Assembly (NCBI GenBank): GCA_034336665.1
Contig: CM067564.1
Span: 47,787,451-47,851,450, forward strand
Length of the DNA: 64,000 bases
Direction: 5' to 3'
Source of the DNA: Luscinia megarhynchos
Lineage: Eukaryota > Chordata > Aves > Passeriformes > Turdidae
A model generated the notes under the pieces. It saw nothing but the letters and a program-made list of their open reading frames with translations. It was not told the origin of the DNA and searched no databases. Positions 23,901-36,230 of the stretch are shown here, piece by piece; position 1 is the stretch's first letter; every line of letters begins with the position of its first letter. The position numbers and the translations under genes were made by a program.

Positions 23901-26900
23901 GCAGTCCCAAACTGACACCCACAAAATCTACCTACCCTTGCACCAGCAGTCCATGCACCCACTGCCCCCAAACCACAGCCATCCCTTGGGTTTTTTAATA
24001 AAAATTGCTCCCTAACAGGAAAATATTCCCACTGCTCATACACATGCATGCCCACGTGGCCATCAGCTTGGTTTTTCCAAATTAATCCAGACTTCTCTTA
24101 AGGGAGAAGGCAATGAGAACTTGTTGTTTTTCTCATAACAGCATAGAGGCAGATGAGGGAGGAATATTAAGAAGAGTATAGAAAAGATAGGAAAGAAGTA
24201 AAAACAGCCCTTTTTTCCTTCACATAGTATATACTCTGAAAGCAACCCTTCTCTGGCAAAAAGGAACCCTTTTTTTCTGTCTGGGAGGTGATTTTTAAGG
24301 TGTGTTAGTGCAGAGGGTCCTCCTGGAAGAAGAAGTGGCACAGAGCTGGGGGATGGGAAGTAATGCTTGGGCAGATGGGGCTGTTGTGCTGGGAGGTAAC
24401 AGGAAAAATAAACGAGCCTGTGTTGGTTCAAAAACATCACAGATGTGGCTATTCCAGGCTTGCTGGTGCAGGGGGTTCCTGGAACTGTTTGAACAGCCAC
24501 CCTGTGTGCTCAGCCCCTGACAAACACAGAGTAACCCAGGGTACAATAGACCATGGCACAGTGCTATAATAAGACACGTGGCATCATCAAGCTGCATCCC
24601 TCTCCAGGAGAATGGAGGGCATTTCTGGAACAGCCCTTTTCATTAACTAAAGGAGCTCTTGTTGAAAAATAACCCCACGTGCTCTAAACTTAATTTTCCC
24701 ATTTGGTGCATAAATTAAGAGTCAAATAAGATGGGTCAAACAGAATTTAATATGCAAGGCTTTTAAGGAAGAGGCAGCAGCAGGTATTAGCACAGGGTCT
24801 GGCTTAGATGCATTTTGTTTTTTCCAGGCCTTCATCCACAATCATCCATGATTTCCCAATTTTTTCACACTGACAGGGAACAATGGTCTTATCTGCACAG
24901 CAGATACACCCAAAACTAAGGCTGAACATGAACAGTGCATGCACAGTCTCCAAGAAGACTGAAATCTGAACCTTTCCAGACAGTCCCTGCAATGCTTGGT
25001 GATGCTTGTTTTCCCAAGTTATTGGAAGGCTGGAGGCAGGTGTGCAAGGGTAGGATGAGCTCACCATATTTAAAAGTTTTTCTCACACTGAAGTCATCTG
25101 CCCATAGATCTGTGATTATCTGTGTTCAGGTACCTCTGTAAGAGACAGACCCTCCTCTCAGCTCCTTATCATTTGACCCTGGTCCAGCATTCTTAGTTAA
25201 GGCTGATTAAACTGTGAAAACCAGCTGTATGGCATTTCTGTGGTGCACACAATCCAGCTGGATGAGGCAGGATAATGTTTCCAAGGGTCTGCACTCTGGG
25301 CCATCATTAGTCTTGACATGAACAGGCTTTGAGCATGGCAGCTTACATGGCAGATAAACTGGTGGACATTGCCACTTTTCTCTATGATTTTTTAAAAATA
25401 GCTGACAACAGTGGATGACAACTGGACTGTTGACATCCAAAACAGCCTGCTCATTGACTTTTGAGGAATGAAATGATTCAAATCAAACCATGTGTGCAAA
25501 TGACACCGAAGCTAATGGGCCCTGATAGTTTAGGAAGTTTGACTGGTGAGGTTCAGGCTTCAGTTCTCCTACAGAATGTCCACCAAGGTGCGTTTGGGAA
25601 GGAAAAGTTTTGCTCAAGTATTTGAAGTTTTACCATGAAGATGGAACCAGGACAGAACTTGCTCTCCAGGAGGCAAGCTCTGAAGTGTGGTTAAACAGGG
25701 ACAAAACAAAGGCCACATAGGACAGAAAGCTTTTGGTTAAGGGGATTTGATTTATGTGGAAAAGCTCAGTGAGGAAGACAGTGGTGCACAACGTAAAACC
25801 TCACACTAGCTGGTGTTCTGCTGCCTGCAGAGCCCAGATTAGATCTTATCTGACTACACAGGCACTGGAAACACACGGGCATGGTAAAACACAGCTCAGT
25901 CCCACCCAAACCACGAGCCATGGGAACAAAGAGTGGCCAGATTCCTGTCTGGTGGGATGGTGATCAGCTGGGAGATGCAGTGTGTGGAGAAAAGACAAAA
26001 GCCAGGACTCCATTTAGGATTTGGGAGCAGAAGGAGGACAAGGAGAGAGGAAGGTATGAGGATGCTCATGAGCATAATGAGGTGGTGGGAGTACAGATTG
26101 AATGCTTTGTCTGGAAGATACTTTGGAGCAATGACAGCCTGAGGGGTTGTAGGGACCTGCCCAGTGGTTCCTGGCTCTTTCCACACTTGCTTTGGTGCTC
26201 ACTTTCCATGAAATCTGGCTCACCTCCCCTGCACAGAGCCAGGCTCCAGCCCAGCTGTGGAGCCTCACAAGCACATCCCAGAACCATGGAGAGATGTGGG
26301 GCACCACTGTTTAATTAATCTCAAACAGGGTGAGATGGCAGAACAGCTGGTGAAGAGATGCAACATTCACTCCAGGCCTTTGGTTCAGTTGGAGACATGG
26401 ACAAAATGAGACAGGGACTGAAGTTCAGGTGTCCATGAAGGGTTGTGTTAAGGCCCATGAGCCTCAGTGAGACTAAACCAGATTAAAATATGCCAGTGGC
26501 TGGGGTGAGGCCACCAGCATGTCTGCACCACAGTTAGCCCCTCAGTAATGAGGATGATGATGATGATGCTTATCAAAGAGCATGCAGTGAGGGTAAATCA
26601 AGACAAGAGCCTTGATGGCAAATAGGTCACAGACCATCATATTCCATCAGAAATTACAACGAAATTGAGGTGAGGATCCTCTTTGTGACAGCTGCTGGGG
26701 TTTGATGTGCCTGTAGAGCAGAGTGTTCACTGCAGCCACTGCTCAAAACCCTGTACATGTGTGGGAGATGAGGGAAGGGAGGCAAACAAGAGCCTGTGAA
26801 GGCATTGCTCAGCCCATAGCTGACTTGAGAGACAGTTTGGCAGCCTGATGATGTGGGGAAAAAGTGGGTATTGCTAAATGAAAGGAGCAAAGTTGGGCAA

Positions 26901-29900
26901 AGCATTCTGACTTTCCTCACTTTTTATGTCCATGCAAATTTAATTAAAGGTGAGTGCCTAAAATATGCCATTAAATTAAATGAGTTTTCAAAGAGCACAA
27001 AGTGAACTCCAGTTTCATGAGGGAAAGACACCTGCATTGTGGCACAAGGCTTGGAGATGCAGGTTTGATTAAACACCTTGTAACAACCTTTGTGGGGCTG
27101 TAGCTTTCTCAACAATTAGGTGAAAGCACATTTTCCCAGCTGAATTATAGAGCTCTGAAGAATGAGGTTCACCTTTCTACTAAAACCCTTTCCCTCACCA
27201 TCAAACTCTGCATAACTCACCCCCTGGAGATCCTTCCCCAGTCGGCTCACATCCCAGCAGGCATGAATTTGCACAGTTGGAAGAATCTCACCAGCTGACA
27301 CTGGCCATGGCATCCTGCAAGTCAGGAATTCCAGTAAAACTGCCCAAAAAATGCTCGATTTTGCTAAACACAAGCAACTTCTCTTTTCAGATCTGGCAGA
27401 GAATGAGGCTTTTGGCTACAATTGCAGAATTGGATCTCTTCTTTGCTTGGCAGCTCATCTGGTAATTAGGCAGTGTAAATGAAGTATGGCTTGCAAAAAT
27501 GGAGGGCATGGATTTAGCCCTTGAGCAGCTTCAGCCAAGCTCCATCCTGTTTGCTTGTGGGGATGTTTGCTCAGTGCAGAGCAAGACAGTGATTAAGCCT
27601 AGATCCAAAAGTTCATCCCAGGTTTGCAGCTACTCCATGAGCAATGCCTGGTCCTGTGAGCAGGATTAGCCCGTGGTAGCTGTCCTCTGCCAGTGCTGGC
27701 AGGTCTGAGCTCAGATATTTACCCTCCATGGAGGAAGAGCTCCAGGCACAGCCTGGGGTAGTCCTGATGTCCCTGCTCTGCAGGAAAGAAGCCCCCACAC
27801 TTTTTCTGAAGCGCTCACTGAATTTGGGGTCTGTCTGCCAGGGAGCACCATGGCAGGGCCTATACCCATTGCAAAATCTTGTTTTATGTAAAGAACATAA
27901 ATTCAGATTTGAATAAACTCATGTTTATGTGAAACTCTACTTCTCCCTTCCAAGCCAGCAGGTTCCCTTTCTCACATAGGTCCTCTTCACCCATTAGCTG
28001 TTTTTTTCCCCCCCAGCCTCTTCATGAGCTTTTAATAAGTCCCACCCTGGATTTGAGGATCTCCAGCTTCCCATGGCCTGCTAAGGTCCACCCAACTATT
28101 TCAGGCTGGAAGAGGACAGGATATACCCAGGAACATTTCTGTCACACTTCCATTGTCATCCCTGCAACACAATCTTGTTGCAGCCCTAAAAAACATATTG
28201 GGATGGGGAACCTGCCCATTAATAAAAACTAAAATACTTTTGGGATGATTTGGGCAACAGGACTCTGTTCTGGCTCTTGTCCCATGTGCCCATCACTGGC
28301 TGTTGGCACCATGCTGCTCCTTGCATGTGAGTGTCAGCTTGGACCTAATGTGGTGACTGAAGTTAATTAGCAAAGCTCCTTTTCCTGTCATTATTCAGCA
28401 ATGTTAATGTCTGTGGAAGGAAAGAACAAAATGAGCCAAGTTCATTTCACTCCTGTGAAAAACCCGGAAAAATAGCAATGTTCACCAAATGGGAAAAAGA
28501 GAAAATGAGGAGATAAAAAAAAAATTAATTTCCAGCTTCTAAGAGGACTTTACCAATAACAATATAAAAGATAGCTGAGTGTTCTGCTTAAATGAAAAAA
28601 GTGATTACTTCACAGGCAAGTGAATGGTTTTCCATATCTTCTTCCCCTGCTTCTGTAATTTAATTTTTTTTCCTCCACTTTTATTATTTGACTCCGTTGG
28701 TGTGGTGAGATGGTGCTGAAGGCTATTGACATTTCTCCTCAGTGCAAGTGGAAGTGACATCCAGAAAAAATCACCTCCTTTGGAGGGGATGAGTCTGGCC
28801 TGTGACCCCTGGAAGTGAGTTGTGTTGATAAAACATTCACATGGCTCAGATCATCACATCAAGCTCAGCAAGATGAGAGCTCATAGTGCATTTACAGCCT
28901 TGTCAGTGAAATCACACAAAGCTAAGGAGGTGTGCTGCATCCTCAGGGTGAATGTGGAGCCAGTGCCAGCATGGGACTGGCTGGAGAGGGAAGAGAAATT
29001 CTTCCATGGTTCCAATCAGCATAACTGTGACTACTGAGTGCTTCACAGGCAGTATATCCAGCCTCTAAGAACTATTTTGAGGCTCATAAACCAAGTTCCC
29101 TGATGGATAATCCATTGGACAGAAGAACAGTGCAGGGGCAGCTAAACCAGCCCCACACCTACACACTTGAGTCCCTCTTGTGCCCTTGCAGCCTCTCCAG
29201 GATCCCTGATGTCCAAACAAAGCAGTATCTCTTTCCAGGGAGGAATAACTGGATCTCTCCTCTCTACTCTGACTTCTTATTTTCAGTAGACTCACTTCTG
29301 GGCTGGTCTGTGATGGAAATGGGTACAAAAGTCAACATTTGTTGGGGGTGGAGGAGACCAGCAGGCACATGCAGAGAGAGATGGTGCAGAGAGAGGTGTG
29401 ATCAGATAATCCTCCCTCCCTGGGGGAGAGCTATTAACCCCATTTGTAGAAGACAGTCAGGTTATAAAGCCAAGCTCTCAGGAGCCAGGAAACCCCAGAA
29501 TTAACGGCCTGCACAGCCACAACGTGGGCCTTTGTGCACATCAGTTGTGAGGCATCCTTTAATTATCTGATCACCTACCACTGGGGTTATTTTAATCTGG
29601 GGAATTGCTGCAGGCCACACGAACACACGCTGCTCAAAGCCTCACGCTGCACTCAGCATTAATTTCCTTGCTGTAAAGCCCTGATCAATATTAATGCGTT
29701 TATCTGCACAGTGCTCCTGCCATGGCACCAGCTGGGGAGCCGAGCCACGGGCAGATTAAGGCCAAAATGATCAAACACACTTGCTAATTTTGGGTGCTCG
29801 ATTTGCAGTGCTGGATCTGATCCTGCCCAGCGCTCGGCGTTTCGCTGCTCTTGCTGTGCCTGAAGCACAGATCCTGCTGGCTTGTTCCTGCACATCCATC

Positions 29901-30060
29901 CTGAGCACCCCGTGTGCGGCAGCAGGAATAGGAAGGAGAATTTTTGGGCAGCTCATTTGCAGGTGAATTTCCTGTGCTGTTTCCTGACCTGTTCAGAGCA
30001 AGGCAGAAATCCTGGAGAAAAAAACAACAACAACAAACCAAACAAAAATGAAGCAAACCT
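14917..30060. other. Intergenic DNA, central part
   Basis: About 15 kb with no exon, RNA gene or repeat family that I can support. Short A/T runs occur, for example the T-run near 19251. A locally repetitive patch with several 'cagtgaatgtcag/cagaatttcag' copies lies at 19368-19410. An octamer-like ATGCAAAT is at 26932-26939, next to TTAATTAA. A CpG-containing, motif-rich patch at about 29560-29950 stands out and is discussed under findings. The largest open frame, 20278-20805 on the minus strand (175 codons), shows no recognisable domain and is likely chance. Confidence 0.5.
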
Positions 30061-31341
30061 GTATTGGCCATCAGCATGGGCCCAGGTGGCCAAGAAGGCC
30101 AAGGGTGTGAGGTTATGGACCTCTGGTGCTCTGGGGCACCAGCTTTGTTGGGTTATCTTCAATAAGAGAAGCAGCTAATAGTTGCTAAAAGCGTTATTTA
30201 TTACAAAGAACATCAGTCTCAAAAGCAAAAAGAAAAGCTAATGGCAGAAAAGCAGAAGAGGTGATGGCAAAAGCACCAACTGTCCCCAGTACATACTCTT
30301 ATACAGGATTTTTCCAACAAGCTAAGACACAAACTCAGATCACCACTCCTTAACCTATTACAATTCTGGTTTCTTAACACACCAAGTTTTGTATAGACTA
30401 TACATACAACCTATCTTGTTCTATCTGAAAAATGTAAGCAATATTCTTACTATAGCTCTGTTATGTCTGAGCAGTGTCTACAACTATGGTCCTGGAGCCT
30501 CCACTGAAAATATCAGCATGTTTTTCACCTTCACTAGAACTTGCACTTCTACTTTGGCATCTAAACCTTTTACTTACTAAAAGCATTAGAGCTCATACTA
30601 AAACTTACTTACTTACTTATCCTAAAACTTAAACTTACACTTAACTTCTACTTAAACTTCTACTTTTTGTGTGAGTGGCTTAATATACTTCACCCATCCA
30701 AAGGCTTTAATTCAAGCCCTGCACTCTGATTTCTCTCTTAAAAATTCAGAGACCCCTGACTCACTGACTCCAACACAAGGGTATCCTGGCCTGTATCAGC
30801 CATAGTGTGGCCAGCAGGAGCAGGGCAGGGACTGTCCCCCTGTACTCAGCACTGGTGAGCCACACAACAAATCCTGGCATCTGTTTTGGGCTCCACACGA
30901 CAAGAAAGACATTGAGAGGCTGGAGTGTGTCCAGAGAAGGGTCTGGAGCACAAATCTGATGAGCAGCAGCTGAGGGGGTGTTTAACCTGGAGAGAAGGAG
31001 GCTCAGGGAAGACCTTACTGCTCTCTACAAGTCCCTGACAGGAGGTAAGTGAGAGACAAAGCCAAGTGAGGCTTTGTCTCTTCCCCCAACTAACATGGGA
31101 CAGGACAAGAGGAAATGGCCTCAACTTGTGCCAGGGGAGGTTTAGATTGGATATTAGAAAAAGAAAAAGATTTACTAGTAGGATTGTCAAGCACTGGAAC
31201 AGGCTGCCCAGGGAAGTGGCTAAGTCACCAGCCCTGGAGGTATTTAAAAGACATGTATAGTGGCATTTGGGGACAATAGTGGTGGCCTTGAGAGTGCTGG
31301 GACTTGATGATCTTAAAGATGTTTTCCAATTTAAATACAGT
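30061..31341 (+). mobile_element. CR1 LINE 3' part, split by a solo LTR
   Basis: A plus-strand CR1 in two pieces. The first is 30061-30105 ('ggccatcagcatgggcccag...gccaagaaggccaa'). The second runs from 30776 to 31341 ('gtatcctggcctgtatcagc', 'gtgtggccagcaggagcagg', 'gactgtccccctgtactcag', 'gtgtccagagaagggtctgg', 'gacaggacaagaggaaatgg', 'ggttgtcaagcactggaac'-like and 'gcccagggaagtggctaag' blocks, then a 'gacttgatgatcttaaagat' tail). The pieces join precisely in the consensus once the LTR at 30106-30775 is removed. Open frames such as 30846-31493 on the minus strand are antisense shadows. It is 5'-truncated and non-coding. Confidence 0.9.
30106..30775 (-). mobile_element. Solo LTR, 670 bp, 6-bp target duplication
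   Basis: A sequence starting TGTGAGG and ending CCAACA is flanked on both sides by CAAGGG (30100-30105 and 30776-30781), giving a TG...CA element with a perfect 6-bp target duplication inside a CR1. Read on the minus strand, it starts TGTTGGAGTCAGTGAGTC and has an AATAAA poly(A) signal (plus-strand TTTATT at 30197-30202) about 90 bases before the far end. That is the expected U3-R-U5 layout. A 7-bp-stem hairpin lies in the terminal part (30123-30142). No gag, pol or env sequence is present, so it is a solo LTR left by recombination. The 6-bp duplication suggests an alpha/beta-retrovirus-like (ERVK-type) element; the exact family is not known to me. Confidence 0.88.
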
Positions 31342-34300
31342 GTCAAATTAGAAGTCTTTGGGAACCTTGGTTTATTTGTTATATTTTTGCAGCTTTTCAG
31401 CCTGTGCTTCATCACTGAAAATTCTTTCAATATAAATTGTGGAGATGTAAAGTCCCAAAGTATGCCCCTCAAAACCCAAGTGTGCAAAGCCAATTCTGTG
31501 AAATTAACTGGAAAAAGATGCAGTTCTCATTTTTACCAGCACTTATTGGTGGGGTGCAACCCATTGGATCCTGAGCCAAATCTTCAAATTCACAGCCCAG
31601 GAACTGAGAGAGGAGGTGTGTGAGCAGGGTTTGTGCTGGTCTTGCAGCTCTCTGAGGTTATGAAATATCCAGTGATTTCACACTGAGTGCTTGGCACCAG
31701 GGAAACACCAAGATTTGGGATCCCAGAGCTCAACATCAGGAACTGAGTGGGGTGTGTGGTTTTGTCCTTTCTAACTTTTGTCCCTGGGAACATCTCCTGT
31801 CCCTCCTCCCTCTGTCCTGCCCATCTCTCATCTATTCCCTGCTCCCTGTCTGTGTCCTGCCAGCTCTCCCATTGCCCACATCCATCTACACCCCTTGTTG
31901 CTCCTCTCTCCTCTGCTTTGGCACTGACAGGGTTTTTTTCCTCCCACTACACTTTTATATGACCGTGATTTACGACCTGGGTTTAAAGATTTATTGCAAT
32001 GCACACATGGCACAGCAGCCTCTAAGTGATGTATTTAGCCTGGTTATTATTCTTTTATATTGCAATTTTTCCAAAGTGAAACAAGCAGCCTCATGTTGTC
32101 AAAACTATTGTCCTCTAACTCCTGAGGTTTATTCTGATGAGGATAAAACCAGGGAAGAGAAGCAACTTAAAGAGTTTGGCTGGCATCTGTAAACCTCACA
32201 ACTAAATAAGCACATGGGAGCTTAACCAAGCACCAGATGGTCTTCAGGCAATTAATTGCAGGTTGAGGATTCACATCTACATCAGCTCTTGTTCATTCCT
32301 CTTTACAGAAATGGTTAAAAACCTGACAGAAATTCAAACTCCCTCCTCCCTTTGAGAAAAGCAGCAATGGCAGCAACCATCTATCACCTCCTCTCCTTTG
32401 CTTTTGCATGTTTTAGGACAGTGTTTTACCTATCTAAGATGAGCAAGGGCCTTAGGTCATCCTAGAGAGCTTAAACTGATCTAAGGCTTTAATGTGCTTA
32501 AAGGTAGTGGAAGGACATAGATTATATTTAACCCTAAAAATCCACAACCAACCATGTACCTAAGATAGGCAGAAGTCTCCTGTTTGCCATGGATTCATGT
32601 TCCTTTCTTCACATGCATCCTCTTGATGTACAGACCAAGTTGAAGTTCCCTAAAATCACTAAGAAGTCCTAAATTAGCTGAATGGAGCACTGCTGTTGGC
32701 ATCAGCAGCAGCAGGTTCAGCCTTCTGCTGAGGACATTGTTAGAGACAAGTTAATTTTTTTTCTGTACTGAACTGTGGTGTCAAAACTGATCTGGGAAAT
32801 ATTGAAACCCAACCATAACCACTAGTTTCACCTGTGGTGAAAATCCAAAACCTGTGGTTCCCCATCAAAGTGCACCTTTCCAACTGCAGTTTTTTAAATT
32901 ACTATCCAATGAAACAAGTAGCAGTGAGCCTTTTTTTTTAATAAACAATTTTCTTATTTAACTAAACATTTGAAAATGTAATTTAAGAGAGACAATCCTG
33001 TCTCTCTCTTTTATGCAAGCAAATCTTGTAATAATTTTATTTTTTCATGACTAAGCATAATACCCAAGAGGATTTCCTCCAAATTTCCAAATGGGGCAGA
33101 GGCTGGAGCTGCAACATTCCCACCATTGGAAATGCCAAGAAATGCTATGAGTTTAGATGGAATTATTACCATGCTAGTCAGACCTGGCATCTCAAAAAAT
33201 TAAGACCTGTGCTGCCAAATTTGAAGATGCCTTGCCCCAGGATTTTACTTCATCTCAAGCTTGTCTCAGAGGTTATGAAGCATATTTTGCCTTGAGTTTC
33301 TCACCAAGGTCTACACTCCTGTACGACAGTGTTGCTATCACTGCCCATGGGACCAGACCAGCACAAAAAACCTGGCTCCTATGTGTGTGACACCAATAAT
33401 CCACATTCTCACTGGGATTGGCCCAAATTTTTTGTCATAAGCAGAAAACTCACTGTCTGAGGTTGTTATGTGGTAGTGAAGGCAGCAGGGAACAACTGTG
33501 GGCTTGAGTGCTGGTTTCTTTACACTGATGCTGCTCTAGAGCTTGAACTTGAGGTTTTAACCCTAAACATGGCCATGGATGTGTGGGTGCTCATCTCCTG
33601 GGCCTGGACCTCAGCAGCTGAGCCACAGCCAGGTTTCTGATGTTCTTGCAGAAAAGCATCAATAGTGCTGATTTGTAATTGGAAAGGGAGATTATGTTGC
33701 ATGACTCAGAAACTACACTGGGAAAAAAGGTCTGATGTTGTGCTGTTTAAGCACAGGGAAACCAGGTTGCCAGTGGAAAAGCTTGGAAAATAGACACGAT
33801 TCCATCATTAATGCTCATGATGAACTGATTTGCACAGTTCCCATATTAAGGGTCTGCAGTGAACATGGCCGTGTGCAGCCATGCCATACATGACCAGCCC
33901 CAACATCAGTTGGAAAGACCAAGCAGTAAAAATACAGTTTCAAATACTACTCCAAAAATCCTGAAATAAAATATCTCATATAGAAGTCCATTTTGAATTT
34001 CTTTATCCTGAAATAAAATATCTCATATAGAAGTTCATTTTGAATTCCTCCCCTAAGTTGACATTATTTCCAGAGAAAGCCTTAAAAAGCAGTTGGAACT
34101 TGTCCATCTGCAGTGTAAGGGTTTGGAGTTTTGCTGCTGGAGTGGTTGGGTGCATGTGCAGCTTGTGTAGCTGTTTCAAACACACGTCAGCCTCGCCTGC
34201 TCATTAGCCATTTTCTGATACAGCCCTTGGCAGAGCTGCAGAGCATGCCCAAGTAATGAGAGATGGCCTCTGTGCAGCCACTAAAAGGGCTTGAGTTGAT

Positions 34301-36109
34301 GTTTCATTGTCAGCCTTAATGCTGGCATTTCTATGCATTTCATTTTACTGCTCTATTACTGTTCTTGTAATTGGGCTGTGTGTAATTAAACACTGAGTGC
34401 AGCCGTGCAGATCCTGCAGCTGCAGCATGCCCTGCTACTCACGGCCACTCCAGAGAGAACTCTCCACCTAAGATTTTAATTTTTTAGAAATACCTGTTCT
34501 TCAAATAGCTACAATATCTCTGCAGGAGCCTGTCAGTCAAGCAAGATTACAAGACTCCCTAAATTCAGGCTGACATGACAGACTGTAATGATTTTGAAGG
34601 GGCTTTTATGGTCTATTGTGCCAGTGGTCCCACCCCAACAGAAGCATCTCCTACACTTCTCATTAAAACTGTAATGGCTCCAGAGACTTCTATATTATCA
34701 ACTACTTCCAATGTGAGTTATTTCATCATAAAAAACCAAAAACACATTAATGGGATACTAAAGATGTAGGATAAATAAGGAAAATAGAATTTCGATTTTA
34801 CACAATTCTGATGCTGAGAAATTGCAGCATTGGCAAGGATTTGAGCAATTTTAAGTCAAAATTTTGCTCACTGAAAGCCAAAATAGAGAGGTGGATGACA
34901 CTGTCTGTGCAGTGAGATTTTATTGTGGTGCCATAGGGACCAATGTGGTGTCATAAATAAAAGTGGTGGATGATTTTTGGATGCCATAGCCCCAAGGTAA
35001 GTTATGATGCTCATCTTCTGGATGGATGAAGCTCTTTGGCCCCCACCATGCTGGAGGTCAGGGCAGACCATCACACTTGCCCTTCCTGGCTTCACACTCT
35101 CTCAATCTTCTCAAGGCAGGAGCGTGGCATTTCTAATATCATATGATTTACATGTGAAAGAGTGAGAAAATGTCACAGTGGTGCTGTTTGAAGGGCAACT
35201 TGGATTTAGTAGTCAGCTGCATGTTTTTAGGTCAGTCACATCTTTCATTTCCCAGGTATGCATGCAGTGGGGTTGTGAGGCTGCCTGGGGACTCCTGGTG
35301 ACACTCCCATAGAGCAGACTGTAAATCCTGAGGGTAGTGAGAAGGTGCAAGTAAGTCAGGAGCAGAAGGAAACCCGTTCCAAAGTCCATGCTGTGACACC
35401 ACACAAACATCCATGGTAGGAAATCCCAAGGTGTTTGGGCTGTCCATGAGGCTGGACAGCTGCCAAAGCATCAGAGGGGTGCAGTAATAAACCCCAGGAG
35501 CCAGCACACACAAAGCCAAGTGGCTCTGCCCAGCAGAGGGTAGCATTAACCAAGCACCCCAACCTGTACCCCAGGTTTACACTTTCAGCCCCTATGAATG
35601 CCCACCTCTGCCACAGCCCCTTTGAGATGAGAGGCACAGCTTAGTCCAGACCCAGGGAAAATCTCATAGGCTGACACTGTGCAAATTCAGCTCATAAATT
35701 ATAAGAAATCTGGAAAATCGCATTTCAGAATAGACTTTTAAGGAATCTGTTAAAAAAAGCCCACATGTTAAACAGTAAAGTGCATGCTGTCCCATGTGTT
35801 TTAAAGTAAATATTATTTAGCTCCTTGTATTTGGGTTTATTTTCAGGTCCTGATTTGATGATCAGGTTTGGAGCTGGTCAGGTTTGGGGCAGCCCCTGAG
35901 GACCCAGAGTGCCTATGCCAACAGCAAAACCTCTGATTTGGTCACCTACCTTGAGTGTCCCAAAAGAATTGCACTTTTTTAGTGCCTTACATACTCTACA
36001 ACGGAAGCCCAAAGACCTTAGCTATAAACATGTCTCAGTCAGTGTAGACTATCGTTTTCTCTGATGTCTGACGAATCCTGTCACCCCGCATCAGAGCTCA
36101 GCCCATGCC
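31342..36109. other. Intergenic DNA upstream of the CAMK1D CpG island
   Basis: No exon or known repeat was recognised apart from the tandem duplication at 33961-34048. A pyrimidine-rich stretch spans about 31790-31910. Motif-dense, AT-rich non-coding sequence at about 34290-34440 (several TAAT and ATGCAT cores) is a candidate conserved element. Open frames such as 35232-35546 (minus) lack domains. Confidence 0.5.
33961..34048. repeat. 47-bp tandem duplication
   Basis: The unit beginning CTGAAATAAAATATCTCATA at 33961 is repeated from 34008 with one C/T change (AGTCCATTTT to AGTTCATTTT) and a short diverged end. The match extends about 41 bases into the second copy. The near-identity points to a recent duplication in this lineage or individual. 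Confidence 0.9.
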
Positions 36110-36230
36110 CGATGTGACGACGCTAGAGGTCTCAGTGTCGCTGAGGAAAAGCTGCTTTTAGCAGTAATGCCAGCCACGCGTGTGTGACAGCGTGAGAGGC
36201 CGATGCCGGGCCGTCTCGGCCGGCGGTGCC

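Noticed and set aside
30600..30660. CTTA/ACTT direct repeats, considered as a CRISPR-like or satellite array
   Set aside because: Units are only 4-12 bases and imperfect, and they lie inside the U3 part of the solo LTR. There are no spacers.
30846..31493. 215-codon minus-strand open frame
   Set aside because: It is the antisense reading of a plus-strand CR1 3' part and has no similarity to a real protein family.
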